A DNA stretch of 64,000 bases. Source: Diogma glabrata. Taxonomy: Eukaryota; Arthropoda; Insecta; Diptera; Cylindrotomidae. Position 1 is the stretch's first letter; each line of letters starts with the position of its first letter. The stretch spans positions 198,318,127 through 198,382,126 of the forward strand of contig OY856188.1 of the NCBI GenBank assembly GCA_963693315.1, written 5' to 3'. Under the pieces are notes generated by a model. The model was not told the DNA's origin. It searched no databases and saw only the letters and a program-made list of their open reading frames with translations. The translations under genes and the position numbers were made by a program. Shown piece by piece: positions 22,110-34,856 of this stretch.

Positions 22110-22395
22110 TGTTAAGAAGTTTGTTCAAAATTTCATTTATTTCAAGTTAGCATTGACTTTTATGTTTTAAAATTTTGTCCTCTTTCCTCATTTTAATTGT
22201 TAGACATTTGATTGAAGTAGTAGTTTTTAAATACGGAGGAAAATGTAATTATATTATTTTATTTTCTAAATTGTTAGTATACAATGTTGCCAATGTTGTT
22301 AGTATACTGTTATTATTTTAGTGAATAAATCCTTATATAGCTCAAATTGATTTTTTTCCCTATGTTTCTATTCAATCTTTGTCATTTGGTCAACA
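22110..22395 (+). repeat. 3' LTR of the BEL element
   Basis: 286 bp, from TGTTAAGAAG to GGTCAACA, homologous to the interrupted 5' LTR. A locally duplicated GTTGCCAATGTTGTTAGTAT-type segment is present only here. It is followed by the GTAAC duplication. Confidence 0.92.
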
Positions 22396-23995
22396 GTAAC
22401 GAATTCCAGACATGAGAGATTCTGTTGAAAAAGTCGCTCGGCAAGGCTAAGGTTCTTCATCTAGTTATTTGAACTGTAAAAAGATGGACCGCTACCGATG
22501 ATGTTGTTGACGCAATAGGTTTGCAGACTTAGGTAAAATCGATTTGATCTCTTCAAAAGCCCGTTCATCCATGATATATTTGTAGCAAATTATCAAATCA
22601 GCAACATTTCTTCTATGCTGTAGAGAATCAAGATGCTTTAAACTACTTAAGTATGCTCTACTCTATATGTGAGAGCCGTATTCCATGCAAGGAGGTATAA
22701 ATGACTTGTATAAACTAAACAAAGTTGTTCGCTATTGAAAACTCCTAGAAGTTTCGCGGACTTTTTCTCTATCAGATCCTTATAATCAAACTTTAATGGA
22801 AAAGCATTGACAAGTTGACAATCTTGAAAAATAAAAAATCTGTGTTTTGGACGTATTGAATTCAACACTGTTAGCAGCACACCAATCAAAAATTGGTTTA
22901 AGATCAACGTTTAATGCATCTATCAAATTTAATCTATAGTTATTAAGCGCTAGGTGAATATAATTTACGTGAAACAAGAGCATGAAGCGTGTTATATCAG
23001 TAAAATTGTGGATAGGATTAATTGTTGAAACCAGCAAGTCATAGATGAGAAAAAAAGTTGGGGATAAAGCGGGACCTTGGGGAACTCAAGAAAATATATC
23101 CGATTAGAAATCGTCAACATTAACTCGAAGTTTTCGCTTGATATAATGATACATAACGATATATTGTATCCAGAAAATTAGTTGCTCATCTAATCCATAA
23201 CATCTCAATTTGCATATAATATTTTTGTGTCATACTTTGTCATATGCTTTGGAAATATCCAGAGCAATACCGAAAGTCTCACCAAAGTTTTCAAGTAATT
23301 TGTTCCGGATATGAGTAACAAACGAAAGCAAATCTCCCGTTGCTCTTCCTGTTCGGAAACCGTATTGACTTTCATTAAGTAATTTGGAAGACTCTAAGAA
23401 GTTCATTAAATTGAAACTGATATATATTTTTCCAAAATTTTATCAACTACTGACAAAATTGAAATGGGCCTATAATTTGAAGGATCAGTTTTATTACCCA
23501 TTTTTGAAACTGACTGTACACTAGCAATTTTCCATATTTCAGGTAAAATCCCGTTCTTATATATGACAAATAAAATATTTTAGTGATTATATTGGTGATA
23601 GCTCCCTAGCAAACGTTTTAAGTATGATTGGAAGAATATGATCAGGCCCCGATGTCTTGTTAGTATTAATTTATAAAAGCATTTTTCGAATAATGTTTTT
23701 ACGAAAAATTATTTGTTTCATTTTGTGAGATACTTTAGGAAAAGGTGTAGGTTGGGAATTTGGTTCGACTAATGTAAAATAAAAAATTTATGGAAAAGAA
23801 ATGTTCTAGCAAAATAGCTTTTGGAGCAGTAGTAGGTTGTCTCTATCAAGAAGAGGAGGGATAGAAGATTTACAAAATTTGCATAGCGGCTTTATAGAAG
23901 TTACGCGAACCATTTCTTCTTTTCATCTATTGGTTTCCTTCATAAATTCCTCTCTTTTCGATACTGTCTAAAGTTTTCGTTAGTTTTGGATAAAC
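22396..23995 (-). pseudogene. Minus-strand LINE, RT part, split by the BEL element
   Basis: Read from 23995 downwards: SNYRPISILS-like and ALDISKAYDKV motifs, VPQGPALSPTFFLIYDLLV, and a destroyed active-site box NFTDITRF where the family has FADDT. Then come FDWCAANSVEFNTSKTQIFY and a C-terminal HLDSLQHRRNVADLIICY. Stops and shifts are frequent. The missing 3' end lies at 15441-15633 beyond the BEL insertion. The 5' end is truncated near 23995, before the endonuclease. Confidence 0.83.
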
Positions 23996-23999
23996 TTTC

Positions 24000-25080
24000 T
24001 AAAAGCTTTTTTTAGGGTTCCGTACTTTGAAAAGGCAAAAACGGTACCCTATTGGTGAGATTTCGGTATGCGTCCGAATTTCAACATAACCGGATTTCTC
24101 AAAAATTATAACTGCTTTCAACTTGAAATTTTCTACAGTTATAAAAAGTATTGGTCCACACCTACTGAAAGCAAAAAAAAATTGCAAATATCTGTTTTTA
24201 TCTGTATTTTATAGACATAAATAAGGAGATAGGAAAACAAAAATTTTTTTTAAGGCATCGAGTTTGATTTAGAAAAATCGAAAAAGATTGAAATATTTCC
24301 AAAAACAATTCAATAAATTATCGACTGTTCTTAGTTTTTAAGTTATTATCAAAAACTGAGTTTATCTGCCAAACCCCCCCCCCCCCCCCCCCCCCCTCCG
24401 CCTTAACTTCGAACATTACAAAAGTAAGAAGTTTTGAAAAAAAATATTTTTGACCTTGACGAGCTCATATGAAAGGCTATTTTTTTCTAGTCCAAAACAA
24501 TTTTTGTAGTAATTTTCGAAAGTACAGTTTTCGACTTATTTTCAAACAACTTATTTTCCGCCCCCCATTAACTTTGAACATTACAAAAGAAAAAAATTGA
24601 AAAAATTCACGGTTATAGGAAATATTGTACAGATTGAACCAAAACTATAACAGTCGACTCATCATTTGAAATGTTATTTGGAAGGGGTTGGGAGTAGAAA
24701 TGTCGTAAAAAAATTAATTTTGCCTTGACGAATACGTGTCATATGAAAGGTAGAATTTTTTCTAGTTCAAAACAAGTTTTTCACTTATTTGTAAAAATGT
24801 GAAAATATTTTCCTGTCCATCATTTGAAAATTGAAATGTTATTTGGAGAGGGTTGGGAGTTAAAATTTGAAAAAAAAAATTGTTTTTGGCCGTGACGAGT
24901 GTCATTGTAATTTTTGAAAGTATTGAAATTTTGAAACTATTCTCGCAGAATATTATGTACACGAGTTATATTCGCACTTGCATGACAAGCGAGTTATATT
25001 CGCACTTGTCTGACTTTTTAGGTTCCGTTTTTTATAACGAACCCTATTGGTGAAAGTAAAACTAGTTTTACTTCGGTCTG
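24000..25080. repeat. GGGTTCCGT-family terminal segments with poly-C tract
   Basis: GGGTTCCGTACTTTG followed by ACGGTACCCTATTGGTGAGA stands at 24016, and a second terminus (AGGTTCCGTTTTTTATAACG) at about 25020. Just before the latter lies GAGTTATATTCGCACTTG in two tandem copies. A run of about 23 C lies at 24374-24396. Similar terminal sequences recur at 34290, 36160, 56750 and 61940. Non-coding; superfamily unknown to me. Confidence 0.7.
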
Positions 25081-25383
25081 AAAGAGATAAGTATTACATT
25101 CATGAGCTAAAAGTGAAATTCTTACCTCCACTTTTTTTGGCATTTCTCAACGTTTTAGGAGACCTACTGATTCTAAAAAAGCAAAAAAAAAATGCATGTC
25201 TGTCTGTCGGCCGGCCGACCGTCACAACCTACGAAATCTAGAAAACCACTGGACGGATTTCAAAAATTTTTTAAATTTTTTTCTAAAAATAGGTTTACTC
25301 AATAAGAAGAGCCGAAAGGACGATGTGTTTGATAATTGTACCGAAAGTGTGTCATAAAAATCGTCAAGTGTGTCAAAACAAGG

Positions 25384-28300
25384 AAATTTTCATATTTTTT
25401 GCTTAAAAACCTTTCATTTTAAGTGATTACGAGTAGGAACATTGAAATTGGAGAAATTTTGATGGTAGGGATTGGTATGTGAGACCAAAATCTAGATTAT
25501 TGTATTATAAGTTTGTCAAAAAAATGTTGTCAAGTGTGTCAAAAGAATGATTTTCATTTTTTTACTCATAGTTTGGAAAAAAATAAAATTAATTACTTGC
25601 ATGACATGAAATTTTATTATTATTATAGAGAATTATGGCATTATAAGTTTGTCAAAAAAATGTTGTCAAGTGTGTCAAAAGAAAAATTTTTATTTATTTT
25701 TTTACTCAATTTTTTGGAACAAAATAAATCTAATTACATATTTGAATGACATGAAATTTTAGTATTGTTATAGAGAATTATGGCATTATAAGTTTGTCAA
25801 AAAAATAATGTCAGTGTGTCAAAAAATGATTTCATTTATTTTTTTAGCCAATTTTTTGGGAAAAAAATGTAGCTGTTTTTATGACGAAAATGTAATTGAA
25901 AATGAAATTGGACATGGAAATTCTTGAATTTGTTATTGTTTTTGAAATATTTTTGGAATTTTGAAAAAAGTTTGTATATTTGATTTTGTAATAATTTTTG
26001 CAATATTTTTAGAATTTCGGAAAAAGTTTTAATATTTGATTTTGTAAGAATTTCTGGAATATTTTTAGAATTTTGAAAAAAAAAATAGAATTTTTGTATT
26101 TGTAAGAATTTTTGGAATACTATTAGAATTTAGAAAATGTTTAAATATTTGATTTTATTCTAATTTTTGGAATATTTTTAGAATTTTGAAAAAAAAAATA
26201 GAATTTTTTAATTTTATATATATTTTTAGAAATTTGAAATAAGTTTCAATTTTTGATTTTATTCTAATTTTTGGAATATTTTTAGAATTTTGGAAAAAGT
26301 TTTTAATATTTGAATTTTTAAGAATATTATTAGAATTTAGAAAAAGTTTAAATATTTGATTTTGTTCTAATTTTTGGAATATTTTTGAAAAAAATAATAA
26401 AATTTTTGAATTTTATATATATTTTTAGAATTTAGAAAAGAGTTTAAATTTTTGATTTTGTAAGAATTTTTGGAATATTTCTAGAACTTTGAAAAATTTT
26501 AAATTTTTGATTTTATTATAATTTTTATAATTTTGGAAAAAGTTACAATTTTTGATTTTGTTATAATTTTTGCAATATTTTTAGAATTTTTGAAAAAAGT
26601 TTTAATCTTTGAAAAATTTTTAGAATTATTTTTAGAATTTTGAAATATTTTTAGAATTTTGTTTGAAAAAAGTTTGAATTTTTATTTTATTTAATTTTTA
26701 CAATATTTTTGGAATTTTGAATGAAATATGAATTTGTGATTTTGAAATATTTTCTCGAAACGCTAAACGGAGAGGTTTTTGAGTAGTTTGCTGATTGTAT
26801 AATCTTTTCACTAAATTATGTTGATTTATGATCTGTTATAATTTTCCGACAACGCATTGATGTTTCGTGCTAGTTTTGTAATACATATCTAAACAGAGAT
26901 AAAAAATACATGTACTGTAACAAAAAGTTATGTTTGATATACATCGCTGCCCAAAACTAAAAACCATGTCCTAATAAAAGTTTTTTGCCGAAAACTATAT
27001 CAAAATCCTTAACCCAGACCGAAGTCTTGATATCTCAGAGCTTGAGATTTCAGCCCCTCCATATTATCACATTATATCGATTATCTCGTAAACTATAAAT
27101 GCTATGGACCTGACATTTGAGGTGCGTATAAAAAAAATATGTCCACATAAAATGACGGATACAAATAAAATTAAAGTGGTTTTCGTTTGGTTTACAAGGA
27201 TACAATGTGAGACCTTTAAGAAAATACATTTTTTTTATAGATTCAAGTAGGTTATCATATTAAAGAGTCTCATTTCAGTATTCTGAAAAAATTTATTTTG
27301 TAATTTTACAGCTCACCATTTTTTGGATAATTTTGAATAATGACGTTTTCTTCATGTTTTCTTACCTCGATTAGCTCCGAACCTTACCGATCGAAAATCT
27401 TCAAATGTATTTGGAATGATAGAAAAATTAGTAAGTTTTTAGTAAAAAATATATAAAAGTGTCACATACTCATAATTATACATATTTATTAAGGGGGTGG
27501 AAATAAGGAGGTGTAAAAAAATATTTAAAACGTGGTCAAGTGGGGTTTTATTTGAAATAGCACCAAATTTAGAACGTATTATATTTTTTTTATAATTTTA
27601 CAGTGCATTGTTTTTGTGTTATTGTAAAAACGATATTTTTGTATTTTTGTAAATTTTCATATTTTTTGCTTAAAAACCTTTCATTTTAAGTGATTACGAG
27701 TAGGAACATTGAAATTGGAGAAATTTTGATGGTAGGGATTGGTATGTGAGACCAAAATCTAGATTATTGTATTATAAGTTTGTCAAAAAAATGTTGTCAA
27801 GTGTGTCAAAAGAATGATTTTCATTTTTTTACTCATAGTTTGGAAAAAAATAAAATTAATTACTTGCATGACATGAAATTTTATTATTATTATAGAGAAT
27901 TATGGCATTATAAGTTTGTCAAAAAAATGTTGTCAAGTGTGTCAAAAGAAAAATTTTTATTTATTTTTTTACTCAATTTTTTGGAACAAAATAAATCTAA
28001 TTACATATTTGAATGACATGAAATTTTAGTATTGTTATAGAGAATTATGGCATTATAAGTTTGTCAAAAAAATAATGTCAGTGTGTCAAAAAATGATTTC
28101 ATTTATTTTTTTAGCCAATTTTTTGGGAAAAAAATGTAGCTGTTTTTATGACGAAAATGTAATTGAAAATGAAATTGGACATGGAAATTCTTGAATTTGT
28201 TATTGTTTTTGAAATATTTTTGGAATTTTGAAAAAAGTTTGTATATTTGATTTTGTAATAATTTTTGCAATATTTTTAGAATTTCGGAAAAAGTTTTAAT

Positions 28301-31300
28301 ATTTGATTTTGTAAGAATTTCTGGAATATTTTTAGAATTTTGAAAAAAAAAATAGAATTTTTGTATTTGTAAGAATTTTTGGAATACTATTAGAATTTAG
28401 AAAATGTTTAAATATTTGATTTTATTCTAATTTTTGGAATATTTTTAGAATTTTGAAAAAAAAAATAGAATTTTTTAATTTTATATATATTTTTAGAAAT
28501 TTGAAATAAGTTTCAATTTTTGATTTTATTCTAATTTTTGGAATATTTTTAGAATTTTGGAAAAAGTTTTTAATATTTGAATTTTTAAGAATATTATTAG
28601 AATTTAGAAAAAGTTTAAATATTTGATTTTGTTCTAATTTTTGGAATATTTTTGAAAAAAATAATAAAATTTTTGAATTTTATATATATTTTTAGAATTT
28701 AGAAAAGAGTTTAAATTTTTGATTTTGTAAGAATTTTTGGAATATTTCTAGAACTTTGAAAAATTTTAAATTTTTGATTTTATTATAATTTTTATAATTT
28801 TGGAAAAAGTTACAATTTTTGATTTTGTTATAATTTTTGCAATATTTTTAGAATTTTTGAAAAAAGTTTTAATCTTTGAAAAATTTTTAGAATTATTTTT
28901 AGAATTTTGAAATATTTTTAGAATTTTGTTTGAAAAAAGTTTGAATTTTTATTTTATTTAATTTTTACAATATTTTTGGAATTTTGAATGAAATATGAAT
29001 TTGTGATTTTGAAATATTTTCTCGAAACGCTAAACGGAGAGGTTTTTGAGTAGTTTGCTGATTGTATAATCTTTTCACTAAATTATGTTGATTTATGATC
29101 TGTTATAATTTTCCGACAACGCATTGATGTTTCGTGCTAGTTTTGTAATACATATCTAAACAGAGATAAAAAATACATGTACTGTAACAAAAAGTTATGT
29201 TTGATATACATCGCTGCCCAAAACTAAAAACCATGTCCTAATAAAAGTTTTTTGCCGAAAACTATATCAAAATCCTTAACCCAGACCGAAGTCTTGATAT
29301 CTCAGAGCTTGAGATTTCAGCCCCTCCATATTATCACATTATATCGATTATCTCGTAAACTATAAATGCTATGGACCTGACATTTGAGGTGCGTATAAAA
29401 AAAATATGTCCACATAAAATGACGGATACAAATAAAATTAAAGTGGTTTTCGTTTGGTTTACAAGGATACAATGTGAGACCTTTAAGAAAATACATTTTT
29501 TTTATAGATTCAAGTAGGTTATCATATTAAAGAGTCTCATTTCAGTATTCTGAAAAAATTTATTTTGTAATTTTACAGCTCACCATTTTTTGGATAATTT
29601 TGAATAATGACGTTTTCTTCATGTTTTCTTACCTCGATTAGCTCCGAACCTTACCGATCGAAAATCTTCAAATGTATTTGGAATGATAGAAAAATTAGTA
29701 AGTTTTTAGTAAAAAATATATAAAAGTGTCACATACTCATAATTATACATATTTATTAAGGGGGTGGAAATAAGGAGGTGTAAAAAAATATTTAAAACGT
29801 GGTCAAGTGGGGTTTTATTTGAAATAGCACCAAATTTAGAACGTATTATATTTTTTTTATAATTTTACAGTGCATTGTTTTTGTGTTATTGTAAAAACGA
29901 TATTTTTGTATTTTTGTAAATTTTCATATTTTTTGCTTAAAAACCTTTCATTTTAAGTGATTACGAGTAGGAACATTGAAATTGGAGAAATTTTGATGGT
30001 AGGGATTGGTATGTGAGACCAAAATCTAGATTATTGTATTATAAGTTTGTCAAAAAAATGTTGTCAAGTGTGTCAAAAGAATGATTTTCATTTTTTTACT
30101 CATAGTTTGGAAAAAAATAAAATTAATTACTTGCATGACATGAAATTTTATTATTATTATAGAGAATTATGGCATTATAAGTTTGTCAAAAAAATGTTGT
30201 CAAGTGTGTCAAAAGAAAAATTTTTATTTATTTTTTTACTCAATTTTTTGGAACAAAATAAATCTAATTACATATTTGAATGACATGAAATTTTAGTATT
30301 GTTATAGAGAATTATGGCATTATAAGTTTGTCAAAAAAATAATGTCAGTGTGTCAAAAAATGATTTCATTTATTTTTTTAGCCAATTTTTTGGGAAAAAA
30401 ATGTAGCTGTTTTTATGACGAAAATGTAATTGAAAATGAAATTGGACATGGAAATTCTTGAATTTGTTATTGTTTTTGAAATATTTTTGGAATTTTGAAA
30501 AAAGTTTGTATATTTGATTTTGTAATAATTTTTGCAATATTTTTAGAATTTCGGAAAAAGTTTTAATATTTGATTTTGTAAGAATTTCTGGAATATTTTT
30601 AGAATTTTGAAAAAAAAAATAGAATTTTTGTATTTGTAAGAATTTTTGGAATACTATTAGAATTTAGAAAATGTTTAAATATTTGATTTTATTCTAATTT
30701 TTGGAATATTTTTAGAATTTTGAAGAAAAAAATAGAATTTTTTAATTTTATATATATTTTTAGAAATTTGAAATAAGTTTCAATTTTTGATTTTATTCTA
30801 ATTTTTGGAATATTTTTAGAATTTTGGAAAAAGTTTTTAATATTTGAATTTTTAAGAATATTATTAGAATTTAGAAAAAGTTTAAATATTTGATTTTGTT
30901 CTAATTTTTGGAATATTTTTGAAAAAAATAATAAAATTTTTGAATTTTATATATATTTTTAGAATTTAGAAAAGAGTTTAAATTTTTGATTTTGTAAGAA
31001 TTTTTGGAATATTTCTAGAACTTTGAAAAATTTTAAATTTTTGATTTTATTATAATTTTTATAATTTTGGAAAAAGTTACAATTTTTGATTTTGTTATAA
31101 TTTTTGCAATATTTTTAGAATTTTTGAAAAAAGTTTTAATCTTTGAAAAATTTTTAGAATTATTTTTAGAATTTTGAAATATTTTTAGAATTTTGTTTGA
31201 AAAAAGTTTGAATTTTTATTTTATTTAATTTTTACAATATTTTTGGAATTTTGAATGAAATATGAATTTGTGATTTTGAAATATTTTCTCGAAACGCTAA

Positions 31301-33943
31301 ACGGAGAGGTTTTTGAGTAGTTTGCTGATTGTATAATCTTTTCACTAAATTATGTTGATTTATGATCTGTTATAATTTTCCGACAACGCATTGATGTTTC
31401 GTGCTAGTTTTGTAATACATATCTAAACAGAGATAAAAAATACATGTACTGTAACAAAAAGTTATGTTTGATATACATCGCTGCCCAAAACTAAAAACCA
31501 TGTCCTAATAAAAGTTTTTTGCCGAAAACTATATCAAAATCCTTAACCCAGACCGAAGTCTTGATATCTCAGAGCTTGAGATTTCAGCCCCTCCATATTA
31601 TCACATTATATCGATTATCTCGTAAACTATAAATGCTATGGACCTGACATTTGAGGTGCGTATAAAAAAAATATGTCCACATAAAATGACGGATACAAAT
31701 AAAATTAAAGTGGTTTTCGTTTGGTTTACAAGGATACAATGTGAGACCTTTAAGAAAATACATTTTTTTTATAGATTCAAGTAGGTTATCATATTAAAGA
31801 GTCTCATTTCAGTATTCTGAAAAAATTTATTTTGTAATTTTACAGCTCACCATTTTTTGGATAATTTTGAATAATGACGTTTTCTTCATGTTTTCTTACC
31901 TCGATTAGCTCCGAACCTTACCGATCGAAAATCTTCAAATGTATTTGGAATGATAGAAAAATTAGTAAGTTTTTAGTAAAAAATATATAAAAGTGTCACA
32001 TACTCATAATTATACATATTTATTAAGGGGGTGGAAATAAGGAGGTGTAAAAAAATATTTAAAACGTGGTCAAGTGGGGTTTTATTTGAAATAGCACCAA
32101 ATTTAGAACGTATTATATTTTTTTTATAATTTTACAGTGCATTGTTTTTGTGTTTTGGGAAAAAAATGTAGCTGTTTTTATGACGAAAATGTAATTGAAA
32201 ATGAAATTGGACATGGAAATTCTTGAATTTGTTATTGTTTTTGAAATATTTTTGGAATTTTGAAAAAAGTTTGTATATTTGATTTTGTAATAATTTTTGC
32301 AATATTTTTAGAATTTCGGAAAAAGTTTTAATATTTGATTTTGTAAGAATTTCTGGAATATTTTTAGAATTTTGAAAAAAAAAATAGAATTTTTGTATTT
32401 GTAAGAATTTTTGGAATACTATTAGAATTTAGAAAATGTTTAAATATTTGATTTTATTCTAATTTTTGGAATATTTTTAGAATTTTGAAGAAAAAAATAG
32501 AATTTTTTAATTTTATATATATTTTTAGAAATTTGAAATAAGTTTCAATTTTTGATTTTATTCTAATTTTTGGAATATTTTTAGAATTTTGGAAAAAGTT
32601 TTTAATATTTGAATTTTTAAGAATATTATTAGAATTTAGAAAAAGTTTAAATATTTGATTTTGTTCTAATTTTTGGAATATTTTTGAAAAAAATAATAAA
32701 ATTTTTGAATTTTATATATATTTTTAGAATTTAGAAAAGAGTTTAAATTTTTGATTTTGTAAGAATTTTTGGAATATTTCTAGAACTTTGAAAAATTTTA
32801 AATTTTTGATTTTATTATAATTTTTATAATTTTGGAAAAAGTTACAATTTTTGATTTTGTTATAATTTTTGCAATATTTTTAGAATTTTTGAAAAAAGTT
32901 TTAATCTTTGAAAAATTTTTAGAATTATTTTTAGAATTTTGAAATATTTTTAGAATTTTGTTTGAAAAAAGTTTGAATTTTTATTTTATTTAATTTTTAC
33001 AATATTTTTGGAATTTTGAATGAAATATGAATTTGTGATTTTGAAATATTTTCTCGAAACGCTAAACGGAGAGGTTTTTGAGTAGTTTGCTGATTGTATA
33101 ATCTTTTCACTAAATTATGTTGATTTATGATCTGTTATAATTTTCCGACAACGCATTGATGTTTCGTGCTAGTTTTGTAATACATATCTAAACAGAGATA
33201 AAAAATACATGTACTGTAACAAAAAGTTATGTTTGATATACATCGCTGCCCAAAACTAAAAACCATGTCCTAATAAAAGTTTTTTGCCGAAAACTATATC
33301 AAAATCCTTAACCCAGACCGAAGTCTTGATATCTCAGAGCTTGAGATTTCAGCCCCTCCATATTATCACATTATATCGATTATCTCGTAAACTATAAATG
33401 CTATGGACCTGACATTTGAGGTGCGTATAAAAAAAATATGTCCACATAAAATGACGGATACAAATAAAATTAAAGTGGTTTTCGTTTGGTTTACAAGGAT
33501 ACAATGTGAGACCTTTAAGAAAATACATTTTTTTTATAGATTCAAGTAGGTTATCATATTAAAGAGTCTCATTTCAGTATTCTGAAAAAATTTATTTTGT
33601 AATTTTACAGCTCACCATTTTTTGGATAATTTTGAATAATGACGTTTTCTTCATGTTTTCTTACCTCGATTAGCTCCGAACCTTACCGATCGAAAATCTT
33701 CAAATGTATTTGGAATGATAGAAAAATTAGTAAGTTTTTAGTAAAAAATATATAAAAGTGTCACATACTCATAATTATACATATTTATTAAGGGGGTGGA
33801 AATAAGGAGGTGTAAAAAAATATTTAAAACGTGGTCAAGTGGGGTTTTATTTGAAATAGCACCAAATTTAGAACGTATTATATTTTTTTTATAATTTTAC
33901 AGTGCATTGTTTTTGTGTTATTGTAAAAACGATATTTTTGTAT
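25384..33943 (+). repeat. Tandem array of 2267-bp units (three full, one shortened)
   Basis: Units start at 25384, 27651 and 29918. A fourth begins near 32157 after a deletion of about 500 bp and ends at 33943. The copies are almost identical; one visible difference is GAAGAAAAAAATAG in units 3 and 4 against GAAAAAAAAAATAG in units 1 and 2. Each unit contains three copies of a roughly 140-bp sub-repeat (CATTATAAGTTTGTCAAAAA), then about 850 bp of short AT-rich sub-repeats built on GGAATATTTTTAGAATTTTG, then a more complex 900-bp part. The repeated 78-codon frame in each unit is not a gene. Confidence 0.95.
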
Positions 33944-34330
33944 GTAGCCTCTCTTCCCTCCTAAATTTCAACACTTGATTGATCAAAAAAGTAATCAAAT
34001 TTAAGCCATTTACAAGCTGGTGTAATTGAATCTTTCTTGAGTTACCATAAACAGCTATGGATAAGATTTAACCTGAAGCAACATTTTTGGTGTGATTTTT
34101 GATCAATGTATATATGTATGTGATTGTAATTTACTATTGACATTTACGATTAAACATTTATTTTGTTATGCGTCTATGGTCTGGCATGACATTACAACAC
34201 AACTTTTTGTTAATTATTTTTGATATTGTGTTTTTTTTACATCCACGGAACCCTTGGAGAGCAAATTTTATTCGCACTTGTCTAACTTTTAGGGTTCCGT
34301 ACTTTGAAAAAGTAAAAACGGTACCCTATT
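33944..34330 (-). repeat. GGGTTCCGT-family end segment, inverted relative to 56740-57060
   Basis: GTAGCCTCTC, CAACACTTGATTGATC, AAGCTGGTGTAATTGAATC and ACGGAACCCTTGGAGAG occur here in the reverse order and orientation of 56740-57060. This marks a rearranged junction between the tandem array and the element's terminal part. Confidence 0.75.
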
Positions 34331-34572
34331 GGTGAGACTTCGGTGTCCGTCCGAATTTCTACATAATCAATTTACTCACAAACTATAAGTGCTATCAACT
34401 TGAAATTTTCTACAGTTATTAAATGTGTTTTCCCAAACCTGATGATAAAAAATAAATTCAAATATTTGTTTTTGTCTATATTTTATGGACAAAGATAAGG
34501 AGATAGTAAAACAAAAGTTTTTTTTAAGGAATCGAGTTTGTTCTAGAAAAATCGGAAAAAATGGAAGTATTT

Positions 34573-34845
34573 TATATAATTAACACTGTTTGCCGTTGGC
34601 ACTTGGCGCAAGTTTTCAAATAACATAATGTCAATCTCTTGTTACCTTACGCAAATAACTTATTTAAAAAGTTTAATAAAAATTAAAGAAAACAAAGAGT
34701 AATCCATTACTCCAGAAGATGGCCTAACAAGCTGAAATATATATAGAGTAACAGTGAAATTATAAAAAAACTTTGTTTTCTTTAATTTTTATTAAACTTA
34801 TTAAATCAGTTATTTGCGTAAAGTAACAAGAGATTGACATTATGT
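34573..34845. mobile_element. Small foldback insertion with 11-bp duplication
   Basis: TGGAAGTATTT flanks both sides (34562-34572, 34846-34856). The insert holds an inverted repeat from 34624 to 34844 with arms of about 75 bp (CATAATGTCAATCTCTTGTT and complement) around a 70-bp centre. A 9-11 bp duplication would fit a Mutator-like non-autonomous element, but the left end extends beyond the inverted repeat. Confidence 0.65.
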
Positions 34846-34856
34846 TGGAAGTATTT

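Larger units (their letters stand above)
15634..22395 (+). mobile_element. BEL/Pao LTR retrotransposon, complete ends, decayed coding
   Basis: Both ends are exact. The 5' LTR starts TGTTAAGAAG at 15634, the 3' LTR ends GGTCAACA at 22395, and both outer flanks are GTAAC (15629-15633 and 22396-22400), a 5-bp duplication typical of BEL. A purine tract (CGGGGGGAAGAA) precedes the 3' LTR. The element inserted into a minus-strand LINE and later received two foldback insertions (15815-16464 and 20489-21138). Confidence 0.93.

Noticed and set aside
24374..24396. Poly-C run as a functional G-quadruplex element
   Set aside because: A plain homopolymer inside a dispersed repeat; its length is prone to sequencing and assembly error.
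25513..30283. Three identical 78-codon frames (25513, 27780, 30047) as a repeated small gene
   Set aside because: They are the same segment of the 2267-bp tandem unit, consist of two copies of the roughly 140-bp sub-repeat, and have Lys/Phe/Asn-rich low-complexity content. Related copies at 58449 and 58691 differ in length and frame.
25384..33943. CRISPR-like array
   Set aside because: Repeats are kilobase-scale with no unique spacers, in a eukaryotic genome; it is satellite-type tandem repetition.
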